DNA of 64,000 nucleotides from Sanguibacter gelidistatuariae (GCF_900096585.1 NZ_FMYH01000001.1:186001-250000); one strand, 5' to 3'. Counted from the stretch's first letter, positions 47,619-56,696 are shown. Notes: generated from the letters alone by a model not told the origin. Made by a program: numbers and translations.

Positions 47619-48608
47619 TCACCACAGGCTCGTGTTGGAGACGCGTTTCGCGATCTGGTTGGTGATCACGAGGAACGTGAAGTTGATGGCGGTGTTGAAC
47701 AGCCCGATCGCCGTCGAGTAGCTGAACTGGGAGCCCAGGATTCCGATCTTGTAGACGTAGGTCGAGATCACCTCGGACACCGGCAGGTTCAACGTGTTCT
47801 GCATGAGGAAGATCTTTTCGAAACCGGCGTTCAGCACCCCACCCATGTTGAGGATGAGCAGGATCACCATGGTCGGGACGAGCGCCGGGAAGTCGATGTG
47901 CCGGATCACCTGGAAGCGGTTGGCGCCGTCGATCTTTGCCGCCTCGTAAAGCTGGGTGTCCACGCTGGCCAGGGCCGCGAGGTAGATGATGGAGTTCCAC
48001 CCGCAGTGCTGCCACACCTCGGAGATGACGTACACCGGCACGAAGGTGTTCGTGTCACCGAGGAAGTTGATCCCGGTGATGCCGAAGTTCTCCAGGAACC
48101 GGGTGATCAGGCCTGTGCTGGGTGAGAGGAACACCTGCAGCATGCCGACGATCACGACGATCGAGATGAAGTGCGGCAGGTACGTGGCGGTCTGCGTGAA
48201 CCGCTTGCGGCGCCTGCTGAGCACCTGGTTGATGAGGATCGCCAGGCCGATGGGCGCGACGAAGCCGAACACCAGGGTGGACAGGCTGATGGTCAGGGTG
48301 TTGCTCATCAGGGTCCAGAACTGGGGAGACTCGAAGAACTTGATGAAGTACTTCAGGCCGACCCAGTCACCGCCCGTGATGCCCTTGGAGAAGTCGAACT
48401 CGCGGAAGGCGAGCTGGATGCCGTACATCGGCCCGTAGGCAAACACCGCCGTGAAGCCGATCGCGGGCGCCAGCATGACCCACAGCTGCCACTGCCGGGC
48501 GAAGTGCCGCTTGAGGCGCGGTCCGGCCTTGGTGGGCTGGCCGCTCTTGGTGATCTTTGACGAAGTCTTCTTGGCCTTGGGTGGTCGTCGGTCGATCGCT
48601 ACTGCCAT
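47619..48608 (-). CDS. Sugar ABC transporter permease (LplB/YtdP-partner type)
   Basis: 329 residues. A Lys-rich cytoplasmic N-terminus precedes six membrane helices. 'FAYGPMYGIQLAFREFDFSKGI' and 'WVGLKYFIKFFESPQFW' are LplB-family blocks; the EAA loop is 'QLYEAAKIDGANRFQVIRHIDFPALVP'. It forms the channel with the next gene. No ATPase gene is in the operon, so a shared ATPase is expected. Confidence 0.92.
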   Translation of the reverse strand: MAVAIDRRPPKAKKTSSKITKSGQPTKAGPRLKRHFARQWQLWVMLAPAIGFTAVFAYGPMYGIQLAFREFDFSKGITGGDWVGLKYFIKFFESPQFWTLMSNTLTISLSTLVFGFVAPIGLAILINQVLSRRRKRFTQTATYLPHFISIVVIVGMLQVFLSPSTGLITRFLENFGITGINFLGDTNTFVPVYVISEVWQHCGWNSIIYLAALASVDTQLYEAAKIDGANRFQVIRHIDFPALVPTMVILLILNMGGVLNAGFEKIFLMQNTLNLPVSEVISTYVYKIGILGSQFSYSTAIGLFNTAINFTFLVITNQIAKRVSNTSLW

Positions 48609-48680
48609 GACGAAGCCCCTCTGCTCGTGCGGTGGCTGGCCGCAGGACGAACGATCGACGTCGGCGTCGATCGAGTCGGT

Positions 48681-48719
48681 TGTCCGGGCCGGCCGGCATG
48701 CGGCCGGCCGACCCGGACA
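48681..48719 (-). other. Intergenic hairpin after the LplA-type binding-protein gene
   Basis: 16-base stem with one mismatch (48681-48696 with 48704-48719) and a seven-base loop, between the binding-protein stop and the first permease. It matches the position of the hairpin at 28176-28214 in the other sugar operon and probably sets a higher level of binding protein than of permease. Confidence 0.72.
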
Positions 48720-48761
48720 CTGCAGACACTGTGGTCGCTGGTGCGACCGCAGGTCCTGGGA

Positions 48762-50375
48762 CTACTTCGACGCGATGTACTCGTCGTAGTACTTCTGGTG
48801 GATCTCGTTGTTCGCCGTGACGCCGAGGGTGTCGAGCTGGGAGACGTAGCTGTCCCACTCCTCCTCGACGCCGCCCGCGGTGATCCACTGGGCGAACTTC
48901 GGCATGGCCAGGCCGAAGATGGCCGTGTTGTTCAGGGCGATCGTGGACAGGTCCTCGGAGGACATCTTGATGAAGAGTCCCGGCCACACGAACTTGTCAG
49001 CGTCGAGGCCGTCGAAGGCGGGCTGGAGCGGCACGGCGTCCTGCACGGCCTCGGCGAGGTCGCTCGGGAGCTCGACGTTGAGGTCCTCACGGATGAAGAT
49101 CGGTCCGTTGTCCGCGAGCGAAGAGGTCCACTTCCACGTCGAGGGGTCGAGGTTGGCGTCTGCGGGCGGGAGCACGTTGAAGTCGGTGTCGGAGACCTTC
49201 TCGACGTTCGTGGGGATGTCGCCGAAGAGCACCTGGATGGAGGTGTCTGTGCTGTAGAACTCGTTGATGGTGCGCAGTACCGCGTCCTTGTTCTTCGCCT
49301 TGGCGGACATGGTCACGTGGTTGCGGGTGAGGTTCTCGAAGTCGTAGGACCAGGAGACGTCCTCGCTCTGGCCGGCTTCGGCGGGCAGGGAAGCCATCGC
49401 CGAGTACTGCTCGTAGACGCCGGGACCGAAGCGGTCCGATCCGGACCAGCCCCACGAGAAGCCGACGCGGGCCTCGTCGCCCGTGCCGCGGGCCACCGAC
49501 TGGTAGGTCGAGTAGTCCTGGGTGAAGGCCTCTTCGCTGATCAGCCCGGCCTCCCAGCACCGGTTGAGGAAGGAGACGAGCTCCTTGTAGCGCTCGTCGG
49601 CGAAGAGGTTCTCGACCGTGCCGTCCTCCAGGATGATGCCGGAGCCGCCACCGCCGGAGATGGTCATGCCGGTGCCGCCCAACAGAGCGGTCGGCTGGAA
49701 GTAGCCAAATCCGGTGGTCCCCAGGGGTGCGAAGTCCATGGCGATCTCGTCCGCCTGGCCGTTGCCGTTCGGGTCGCCCTCCTTGAACGCGACCAGGACG
49801 TCGAAGAGCTCGTCCCAGGTGGTCGGCGTCGCCAGGCCCAGCGTGTCGAGCCACTGCTGGTTGATGTACTGGTGGGTGACGGTCTGCGGCCAGAACCGCT
49901 TGTAGGAGGGGATCGAGTTGATCTTCCCGTCCAGGGACGTCGCCAGCAGCTGGGCGCCGTCGACCTGGTCGAACATCTCCTTGACGTTCGGAAGCGCGTC
50001 GAGGTCGTCGCTGAGGTCCTCGAAGAGGGAGCCGAAGGTCGCCAGGTCGGAGTCCGTGATCGCGTTGGCCCCGATGATGAGGTCGGGCACGTCACCGGCC
50101 GCGAGCATGGGGTTCTTCTTCTGGTCCCAGTCGGCGGACACCTCTTCCCACTTGATGGTGACGTCGGCGTTCTTCTCAAGCTCGGCGACCCACGTCATGT
50201 CGGTCATCTTCTTGGTCAGGGGGTGCTTGATGACGAGGATGGTGACGGTCTTGCCGTCTCCGGGCCCGGCGTCGGACCCGCCACCACAGGCCGTGAGCAC
50301 CAGACTTGTTGCCATGGCGAATGCCACGACACCGGCACTCTTCCTCATACGACCGCTTCGGGTTTGCTGGGTCAT
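48762..50375 (-). CDS. Sugar ABC transporter substrate-binding lipoprotein (LplA type)
   Basis: 537 residues, the long class of binding protein paired with LplB/LplC permeases. Lipoprotein signal ends 'TSLVLTACGGG' (lipobox LTAC). 'KTVTILVIKHPLTKKMTDMTW' and 'ADVTIKWEEVSADW' begin the mature fold. The start at 50375 has CAAGGAGGAGACAG before it. By context with GH127 and GH31 it probably binds arabinose- or xylose-containing oligosaccharides. Confidence 0.9.
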   Translation of the reverse strand: MTQQTRSGRMRKSAGVVAFAMATSLVLTACGGGSDAGPGDGKTVTILVIKHPLTKKMTDMTWVAELEKNADVTIKWEEVSADWDQKKNPMLAAGDVPDLIIGANAITDSDLATFGSLFEDLSDDLDALPNVKEMFDQVDGAQLLATSLDGKINSIPSYKRFWPQTVTHQYINQQWLDTLGLATPTTWDELFDVLVAFKEGDPNGNGQADEIAMDFAPLGTTGFGYFQPTALLGGTGMTISGGGGSGIILEDGTVENLFADERYKELVSFLNRCWEAGLISEEAFTQDYSTYQSVARGTGDEARVGFSWGWSGSDRFGPGVYEQYSAMASLPAEAGQSEDVSWSYDFENLTRNHVTMSAKAKNKDAVLRTINEFYSTDTSIQVLFGDIPTNVEKVSDTDFNVLPPADANLDPSTWKWTSSLADNGPIFIREDLNVELPSDLAEAVQDAVPLQPAFDGLDADKFVWPGLFIKMSSEDLSTIALNNTAIFGLAMPKFAQWITAGGVEEEWDSYVSQLDTLGVTANNEIHQKYYDEYIASK

Positions 50376-50497
50376 CTGTCTCCTCCTTGAGACGTGCGCC
50401 AGGGGCGCGGGGTGGGAAAGCACGGCGGGAATGCGGATACAGCTGAGGCGCCCCCGCGGTCGCCCGCGGGGCCTGGGTGGGACGTTTCAGGGCCGTT

Positions 50498-52450
50498 TCA
50501 GGGACGGACGGGGATCCACACCCGCATCGCGCCGGGCGCTGCGTTGCCCCAGGTCGCGAACGGGATAGCGGTGACGGTGAAGGTCGGTGCATCGCCGGCG
50601 GTGCTGCCCGACGCCGCGTACAGGCCACCCGAGGCCACCCCGCCTGGGGCGGTGGTCACGGAGGCCACCTGTGTCACAGAGGCGACCGTCACGGCCAGCT
50701 CGCGCGGGCTCACCTCGTGGGGTGCACCGGGGACCAGGACGAGGTCGTCGACGATCGCGCCGTCGGGCATGCTCGCCTGCTCGACGCAGAAGACGACGGG
50801 CCCGCGCTCGAGGGCGAGGCAGCCCCGCACCGCGTCGACGCGGTGGTGACCGCTCGTCCAGCGTGGGGTGAGGTCCAGGTCGATGCGGTACGTGGCGCCC
50901 TCGACGAGCTCCACGTGGGCGTAGCCGTCCGCGCCGACCGGTGCTGCGGCGTCGGGCAGGACCGGGCTGGCCAGGGCGCTGGACGGTGACCAGCTCGGCA
51001 CCCGGACGGCGAGGCGCGCCCCGGGGGTGATGCGCCCGTGCACGGTGATCTCGACGGCGCCGTCGGCCGGGTAGGCGGTCGCAATCCGCAGGACCCCGTC
51101 GCCCAGGTGGGCCGGCAGGTCGATCTCGGCGGCCGCGAACTGGTGCAGCCAGAGCGTGGTGTCCGTGGAGGTCGCCACGTAGGACGAGAGCTGCGCGACG
51201 GTCCGGGCGATGTTCGGGGGGCAGCAGGCGCAGGCGTACCAGGAGGTGCGCTCGCGCGGCGCGTTCTCCTCGGAGTAGCGGTCCGGGCGCTGCTGGAGGG
51301 GGTTGGAGTAGAAGAACTTCGTGCCGGTCGCGTCGATCGAGGCGGCGAGGGCGTTGTGGACCTCGCGCTCGATCGTCTCGGCGTAGCGGGCGGCGCCGGC
51401 CTGGCCGCCGGCCAGCAGCATCCGCCAGGTCCAGTGCAGGTCGGCGATCGTCGCGCAGGTCTCGGCGTAGGCACGCTCGCTCGGCAGCTCGTAGTCGTCG
51501 CCGAAGGCCTCGTCGCGGTGCCGCGATCCGAAGGCGCCGGACAGGTACATCTTGCGCTCGTGGGCGCTCGCCCACTGGCTGTCCATCGCGGACAGCAGCG
51601 TCGGGTCGCCGTTCTCGAGGTAGGCGTCGGTCACCCCGGCGTTCAGGTACAGCTGGCGCACCGCATGCCCGACGGCGTCGCGCGACTCGCGCACGGGCGC
51701 CTGGTCCTGGAAGTAGCGGGCTCCCAGGCCCCCCACCTTGAGCAGCCCGGTTCCGCGCAGGTCGATCATCCGCTCGGCGAGGGTGAGGTAGCGGCGCTCC
51801 CCGGTGTGGCGGAACAGCTCGACGAGGGCGGTCTCGATCTCGGGGTGACCGCAGATCCCCTTGTCGCGGCCGGGGCCGAAGCGCCGGTCGACGAGGTCGG
51901 CGAAGGCCCGAGCGATCGTGAGCAGGTCGGTGCGGCCGTTGGCGCGGTCCAGCGCGACGGCCGCCTGGACGAGGTGACCGAGGACGTACATCTCGTGCGT
52001 CCAGTCCAGCTCGGCGAACTTCTTCTCCGGGTGCACGCCCTGGATCCAGCTCATGACGTATCCGCTGGGCTCCTGGACGCGGGCGACGAGGCCGATCACG
52101 TCATCGAGCCAGGCGTCGAACTCGGTCGTGCCGGTTCGCGCGATCTCCCAGGCGACGGCCTCGATGACCTTGTAGAGGTCGGAGTCGGCGAAGTAGAAGC
52201 CGCGGTAGGCGGCGCCGGACTCCCCGACCACGCGACGGAAGTTGTCGATGACCCCGCTGGCCTCGAGCTGGTCGATGCAGTGCGGGATGGTCGCGGAAGC
52301 GTTGAGATCCTGCCAGTCGGCCAGCGTGCCGGTCGTCAGGCGGATGGCTCGCAGGTCGAGCGGGCGGTGCGCGGCGATGTCGCCGACCGGCAAAGCCGGG
52401 GTGGCGAGTGCGCTACGGGCTTGGAGAACAGTCACGGTCATGTCCTTCAT
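50498..52450 (-). CDS. Glycoside hydrolase family 127 (beta-L-arabinofuranosidase-like)
   Basis: 650 residues of alpha/alpha-barrel followed by beta domains. The zinc-thiolate site of GH127 is complete: Glu330-x-Cys332 in 'AYAETCATI', and Cys409-Cys410 in 'WYACACCPPNIAR'; another Glu (about 314) fits the acid/base position. This retaining enzyme type uses a cysteine nucleophile to release beta-L-arabinofuranose. It acts in the cytoplasm; no signal peptide. It is the first gene of the six-gene leftward operon, preceded by LacI-type operator candidates. Confidence 0.9.
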   Translation of the reverse strand: MKDMTVTVLQARSALATPALPVGDIAAHRPLDLRAIRLTTGTLADWQDLNASATIPHCIDQLEASGVIDNFRRVVGESGAAYRGFYFADSDLYKVIEAVAWEIARTGTTEFDAWLDDVIGLVARVQEPSGYVMSWIQGVHPEKKFAELDWTHEMYVLGHLVQAAVALDRANGRTDLLTIARAFADLVDRRFGPGRDKGICGHPEIETALVELFRHTGERRYLTLAERMIDLRGTGLLKVGGLGARYFQDQAPVRESRDAVGHAVRQLYLNAGVTDAYLENGDPTLLSAMDSQWASAHERKMYLSGAFGSRHRDEAFGDDYELPSERAYAETCATIADLHWTWRMLLAGGQAGAARYAETIEREVHNALAASIDATGTKFFYSNPLQQRPDRYSEENAPRERTSWYACACCPPNIARTVAQLSSYVATSTDTTLWLHQFAAAEIDLPAHLGDGVLRIATAYPADGAVEITVHGRITPGARLAVRVPSWSPSSALASPVLPDAAAPVGADGYAHVELVEGATYRIDLDLTPRWTSGHHRVDAVRGCLALERGPVVFCVEQASMPDGAIVDDLVLVPGAPHEVSPRELAVTVASVTQVASVTTAPGGVASGGLYAASGSTAGDAPTFTVTAIPFATWGNAAPGAMRVWIPVRP

Positions 52451-52482
52451 CGTTGAAGTGGCTGACTGGAGTGTGTACCGGG

Positions 52483-52543
52483 TGATTCAGCGTTGTCAAC
52501 AGCGAGACAAGGGGTGGACAAAACCGTGATGTGAGCGTTATCA
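52483..52543. promoter_or_regulatory. LacI-type operator candidates upstream of the GH127 operon
   Basis: TGTGAGCGTTATCA (52530-52543) fits the LacI-family consensus TGTKARCGYTMACA at 13 of 14 positions. A related but weaker site, TGATTCAGCGTTGTCAAC, lies at 52483-52500. Both share AGCGTTRTCAA. They sit 33 and 80 bases from the GH127 start. The neighbouring LacI genes are the likely binders. Confidence 0.6.
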
Positions 52544-52700
52544 AAGTGGGAGCGCATCCATGGGCGGGGCCGGGACCGGCGGTTGGGTTCGGGGTGCCGG
52601 ACCCGGGCGGCCGGTCCGGGCGGCCGGTCGCTGACCCGCATGCGAGGCGTGGCGGGGCCCAGCGGCCACGCCGAGACTGCGTAAGGGGCGCGGGACGCGC

Positions 52701-53774
52701 TCAGCCGACGGAGGAGGCGCGGACGATGAGGTCCGCGCCCGTGCGCACGTGCCGGCCGGGGCCGTCGTACCCGCCGAGGCGCTCGACGAGCATCGAGACC
52801 GCGCGGGCGACCATCTCGGGTTTACGCGGGCTCACCGAGGTGAGAGCCGGCGTCGTGAACTCGCCCTCGTCCGTGGCGTCGAAGCCGGTCACGGCGACGT
52901 CGCCCGGAACCGTGCGTCCGTGGCTGCGCAGCGCGCGCAAGGCCCCGACCGCGATCGCGTCGTTGACGCACAGTGCGGCGTCGAAGCGGACCCCCGAACG
53001 CAGCAGGCCGACCATCGCCTCGTAGCCGGAGACGCGCCGGTCCCAGTCCGACCCGCTCGCGAACAGCGCCGGGTCGATCTCGATCCCGGCCTCGCTGATC
53101 GCCTGCCGGTAGCCGTCGTAGCGGTCGCCCCCCGGCTCCTCGCCGTCGGGGGAGTTCCACAGCAGCGCGATCCGGCGCCGACCCGTCTTCAGCAGGTGCC
53201 GGGCCGCGGCGTAGGCACCCTCGTACTCGCCCATGACCACGCAGTCGAGCCGGTCGATCGGGCCGCCACCGAGCTGTACCACGGGTCGGGTGAGCGCGAC
53301 CCCGTCGATCATCGAGGAGATGAACTCGTGCGGGCAGATGATGACGCCGTCGACGTCTGGGGTCGTGACGCCGACCACCGCGTCCCGCTCGGCGGCCGCG
53401 TCGGGGGCGATCCGCAGGGTCGTCGTCAGCCCCTCGGCCTCGAGGGCGAGGATCAGCCGCTCGGCGATCTCGGCGAAGTAGGGCTGGTAGAGCATCGGGA
53501 CCACGACCGCGATCCGTCCCGTTCGCCCCGAGACGAGCCCGCGACCTGCGGGGTTGACCGCGTAGCCGACCTGGGCGACGGCTGCCAGCACTCGCTCCCG
53601 GGTCGCCGCGGAGACTCCCGGGCGCTCGAGCAGCACGTTGGAGACGCTCTTGGCCGAGACCCCTGCGACGGCCGCGACGTCGGCGAGTGTGGGGCGGGCG
53701 GGTCGGGCGGGGCTGGGCGGGCTAGTCGGGCTGGGCGAGCCGGGCGGGCTCGTGGGGCCGGTGGGGCGATTCAC
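52701..53774 (-). CDS. LacI-family regulator, second of a coupled pair
   Basis: 357 residues from the GTG at 53774, which overlaps the stop of the preceding lacI (GTGA). A Pro/Ser-rich extension of ~28 residues precedes the helix-turn-helix 'TLADVAAVAGVSAKSVSNVLLERPGVSAATR'. The sensor includes 'IAVVVPMLYQPYFAEIAERL', 'DGVIICPHEFISSM' and 'VAVTGFDATDEGEFTTPALTSV'. Probably regulates the GH127 operon and/or GH27. Confidence 0.9.
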   Translation of the reverse strand: MNRPTGPTSPPGSPSPTSPPSPARPARPTLADVAAVAGVSAKSVSNVLLERPGVSAATRERVLAAVAQVGYAVNPAGRGLVSGRTGRIAVVVPMLYQPYFAEIAERLILALEAEGLTTTLRIAPDAAAERDAVVGVTTPDVDGVIICPHEFISSMIDGVALTRPVVQLGGGPIDRLDCVVMGEYEGAYAAARHLLKTGRRRIALLWNSPDGEEPGGDRYDGYRQAISEAGIEIDPALFASGSDWDRRVSGYEAMVGLLRSGVRFDAALCVNDAIAVGALRALRSHGRTVPGDVAVTGFDATDEGEFTTPALTSVSPRKPEMVARAVSMLVERLGGYDGPGRHVRTGADLIVRASSVG

Positions 53775-54766
53775 TGGAGCCCCGTTCCGAGCGTCGACTC
53801 GCGGCGGACCAGCTCCACGGGGGAGATGATGCGGCGCGCCACGTCGCCCCCGGTCCCGGCGAGGCGGTCGGCCAGCAGGTCGACAGCTGACCTCGCCAGC
53901 CGCGCCGCACCCGGGTCGACCGTCGTCAGGGACGGTGTTGAGAAGAGCGCGTCGTCGAGGTTGTCGTGGCCGACGATCGCGACGTCGTCGGGCACGGCCT
54001 TGCCCGAGCGCACGAGCTCGGCGAGCGCCCCCAGGGCCAGCTCGTCGCTGCCGCACAGCAGCGCATCGGTGTCCGGCTCCTGGTCGAGGATCTCGCGCGC
54101 GGCGCGTGCGCCGTCGGCCCGGCCCTCGACGTGGTCGACCCGCGGGACCGCGGGCGCGATGCCCGCGGCGGCGAGCGCCGCCGTCATGGCGTGGTTGCCG
54201 TGGCGGGTGCGGTCCATCCCGATCAGCGCGGGGCGGGAGCGGCCCATCACCACGAGGTGGCGCGCCACGAGCGAGGCCGCCTCGACGGCGTCGGCGTCCA
54301 CGGAGTCGACCCGGTCGGTCGGCCCGTGGTGCACGGCCACGACGGCGTCGGTCGGGCGGAGCGCGTCGATCAGGTGCGCGGGGGCGTCGCCGATGAGGAC
54401 CACTCCGTCGAAGACGCGGCCGCGGGAGTCGAGCAGTGCGGCGATGCGGTCCTCGCGGTGGTGCGTCGGCTCGACGGCGGCCTGCAGCCCGCGGCGGTAG
54501 AGCTCGGAGACGACGGCCTCGGTGAGCATCGACAGGTAGGGGCGGCGCAGCTCGGACACGCCCACGCCGATGACCCCGGTGCGTCCGGTGCGCAGGGTCC
54601 GGGCGCTGCCGTTGGGGACCCACTCGAGCTCGGCGATGGCCGCGCGGACGCGGCGGACGACCTCGGGACGGGTGTGCGGTTCGAGGTTCACCACGCGGGA
54701 GACGGTCTTGAGGGACACCCCAGCCAGCGCGGCAACATCGCGCATCGTGGCTGCCATGGGGTCCAT
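53771..54766 (-). CDS. LacI-family regulator, first of a coupled pair
   Basis: 331 residues. Helix-turn-helix 'TMRDVAALAGVSLKTVSRVVNLEPHTRPEVV'; sensor blocks 'GVIGVGVSELRRPYLSMLTE', 'DGVVLIGDAPAHLIDALRP', 'DALLCGSDELALGALAELV', 'VAIVGHDNLDDALFSTPSLTTV'. The start may be ATG 54766 or 54757. Translation of the second LacI is coupled to it, an uncommon arrangement that would allow co-regulation or heterodimers (inference). Confidence 0.9.
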   Translation of the reverse strand: MDPMAATMRDVAALAGVSLKTVSRVVNLEPHTRPEVVRRVRAAIAELEWVPNGSARTLRTGRTGVIGVGVSELRRPYLSMLTEAVVSELYRRGLQAAVEPTHHREDRIAALLDSRGRVFDGVVLIGDAPAHLIDALRPTDAVVAVHHGPTDRVDSVDADAVEAASLVARHLVVMGRSRPALIGMDRTRHGNHAMTAALAAAGIAPAVPRVDHVEGRADGARAAREILDQEPDTDALLCGSDELALGALAELVRSGKAVPDDVAIVGHDNLDDALFSTPSLTTVDPGAARLARSAVDLLADRLAGTGGDVARRIISPVELVRRESTLGTGLQ

Positions 54767-54832
54767 GGTAGGGCCGCCGGCCAGGATGCTTCGTGGGACC
54801 GGTCAGCAACCCCCGCCCCCGCCCTCCTCCCT

Positions 54833-54937
54833 GTCGCCGAACTCGTGAGCCCGTCGCCGAACTCGTGAGCCACGGCGGTTCTGGGCCTGCCAACCGCCGT
54901 CGCTCACGAGTTCGCGTGAGGGCTCACGAGTTCGGCG
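54833..54937. repeat. Palindromic intergenic repeat cluster upstream of GH27
   Basis: Two direct copies of a GCCGAACTCGTGAGCC motif (54835-54851, 54855-54871) and two inverted copies (54901-54914, 54921-54936). The inner pair extends into a long hairpin: 54858-54880 pairs with 54892-54914 with one mismatch and an 11-base loop. A second cluster of the same design is at 56697-56799, on the other side of GH27. Confidence 0.8.
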
Positions 54938-54963
54938 GGGTACGTGACAGAACCGGATCGTGT

Positions 54964-54977
54964 TGTTAGCGTTCACA
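54964..54977. promoter_or_regulatory. LacI-type operator upstream of GH27
   Basis: TGTTAGCGTTCACA matches the LacI-family consensus TGTKARCGYTMACA at every position and lies 30 bases before the GH27 ATG. The coupled lacI pair is divergent from GH27, so this site could control both directions. Confidence 0.65.
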
Positions 54978-55007
54978 CACCGCACACTCTTCGAGGAGCT
55001 CGATCGC

Positions 55008-56321
55008 ATGGCAAAGACGCCGTCACCCAGACCACCCCTGGGCTGGAACAGCTGGGACTGCTACGGGACCACCGTCACCGAGGCCGAGGTGCTCGCCAAC
55101 GCCGTGTTCATGGCGGCCCACCTGCTGCCCTTCGGCTGGGACACCGTGGTCGTCGACATCGACTGGTCGGACCCGACCGCGCGGTCGCACGGCTACAACG
55201 AGGGCGCCCCGCTCAACGTCGACGCGCACGGTCGGCTGCAGCCCGACCCGGAACGCTTCCCGAGCTCGGCCGGCGGCGCCGGCTTCGCGCCGCTCGCGGC
55301 CACGATCCACAGCCTCGGCCTGAAGTTCGGCATCCACATCATGCGCGGGATCCCGCGGGTGGCGACGGCCGCGGCGGCGCCGATCCTGGGCACCTCGCAC
55401 ACCGCTGACGAGGTCGCCGATGCCACCAACCGCTGCGAGTGGAACCCCCACATGGACGGGTTGCTGCCCGCTCACCCCGCCGGCCAGGCCTACTACGACT
55501 CGATCGCCGCGCTCTACGCGCAGTGGGGCGTCGACTTCATCAAGGCCGACGACATGCTCTGGCCCTACCAAGCCGCCGACATCGAAGCTTTCGCCCTCGC
55601 CATCGAGCGGTCCGGGCGCCCCATGGGCCTGTCCCTCTCCCCCGGCCGCGACCTCTCCCTCACCCGCCTGGACCACCTGCGCGAGCACGCCACCATGTGG
55701 CGCATCTGCGACGACCTCTGGGACACCTGGTCCGACGTCGAGGCGAACTTCGCGCGCTTCGCCCGCTGGGCCCCGGTCGCCTCCGACCGCGGCTGGCCCG
55801 ACGGCGACATGCTCCCACTCGGCCGCATCGGCATCCGCGCCGAACGGGGCGAACCCCGCGACTCCCGGCTCACCCCGGCCGAACGGGTGACGCTCATGAC
55901 GCTCTGGGTGATCGCCCGGTCCCCGCTCATGATCGGCGGCGACCTCCCGTCGTCGACCCCAGAGACGATCGCGCTGTTCACGAACGCCGACGTGCTCGCG
56001 GTGCTGGATTCTCGCGGGTCCCGCGAGGTGTTCCGGGAGGGGAATCTGGTGCTGTGGACGGCGGATGACGCCGACGGCGCCGGCTACGTCGCGGCGTTCA
56101 ACCTCGGGGACGAGGCGCTGACTGTCGCGCTGGACTCGGCGAATGTCGGGATGCCTGGAGTCTTCTCGGGGACCGTTCGGGAGCTGTGGACGGGGGCGGT
56201 CCTGGCGACTCGCCCGGTCACGGTACAGAGCGACGAGGCCCGCGGCGTCGCCCCCGGGAGCACGGCGATCCCGCTGACGATCGAGCCCCACGGCGCCCAA
56301 CTGCTCCGCTGGGAGAGCTAA
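55008..56321 (+). CDS. Glycoside hydrolase family 27 (alpha-galactosidase / beta-L-arabinopyranosidase-like)
   Basis: 437 residues from the ATG at 55008 (GAGGAGCT upstream). N-terminal 'PPLGWNSWDCYGTTVTE' is the GH27 opening; nucleophile Asp181 is in 'WGVDFIKADDMLWP'; acid/base Asp is in 'MWRICDDLWDTW' (about 235). 'TLWVIARSPLMIGGDLP' and a C-terminal beta domain complete the family layout. No signal peptide, so intracellular. The sequence around the nucleophile deviates from classic 'YLKYDN', so other alpha/beta-pyranoside activities of GH27 are possible; nearby GH127 makes arabinose-containing substrates plausible. Confidence 0.88.
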   Translation: MAKTPSPRPPLGWNSWDCYGTTVTEAEVLANAVFMAAHLLPFGWDTVVVDIDWSDPTARSHGYNEGAPLNVDAHGRLQPDPERFPSSAGGAGFAPLAATIHSLGLKFGIHIMRGIPRVATAAAAPILGTSHTADEVADATNRCEWNPHMDGLLPAHPAGQAYYDSIAALYAQWGVDFIKADDMLWPYQAADIEAFALAIERSGRPMGLSLSPGRDLSLTRLDHLREHATMWRICDDLWDTWSDVEANFARFARWAPVASDRGWPDGDMLPLGRIGIRAERGEPRDSRLTPAERVTLMTLWVIARSPLMIGGDLPSSTPETIALFTNADVLAVLDSRGSREVFREGNLVLWTADDADGAGYVAAFNLGDEALTVALDSANVGMPGVFSGTVRELWTGAVLATRPVTVQSDEARGVAPGSTAIPLTIEPHGAQLLRWES

Positions 56322-56342
56322 CCCACCCAACCACCCCGCCTG

Positions 56343-56377
56343 CCCCGCCCCGCCCCGCCCCGCCCCGCCCCGCCCCG
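56343..56377. repeat. CCCCG pentamer array (seven units)
   Basis: Seven perfect tandem units. The complementary strand has seven G4 runs and could form a G-quadruplex. It lies 20 bases after the GH27 stop. Confidence 0.85.
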
Positions 56378-56388
56378 AAAGACGCTCA

Positions 56389-56460
56389 CCCTCGATAGGT
56401 GCACTGTTTCCGCCCCATTTTCGACCCGAAAGAGGGCGGAAACAGTGCACCTATCGAGGG
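56389..56460. other. Perfect 27-bp inverted repeat forming a long hairpin
   Basis: Left arm 56389-56415 and right arm 56434-56460 are exact complements; the 18-base loop can pair further (TTTCG with CGAAA). It follows GH27 and could serve as terminator, but the arms are unusually long and contain the non-GC-biased core GGTGCACTGTTTCCGCCC, unlike a usual high-GC terminator. Confidence 0.85.
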
Positions 56461-56511
56461 GGCGACCAGGTCGGGCGACCAGGTCGGGCGACCGGGCTGG
56501 GCGACCGGCTG
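56460..56511. repeat. 13-bp tandem repeat (GGGCGACCAGGTC), about four units
   Basis: Two perfect units followed by two diverged ones. No gene is visible in this stretch, and nothing recognisable is found between 56512 and 56696. Confidence 0.7.
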
Positions 56512-56696
56512 AGTGCCGGCCGGGCGAGCGGGTAGCCATGTTCCCTCTGCCGGGCTGCCTACCCCTGGGACGTCCTCCGCGCGGGTTCGATGACGTACAC
56601 GATCCGGTCCGGTGCGTCTCCGGGGACGTCGGGGGGCGATAGGACGTCCGGGACCAGCGCGCTGGCACGCGTCGACCGCCGAGCCACGGCCAGCCC

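Noticed and set aside
56460-56511. Possible CRISPR-like repeats
   Set aside because: The units are 13 bp, directly adjacent and without spacers, so this is a simple tandem repeat.
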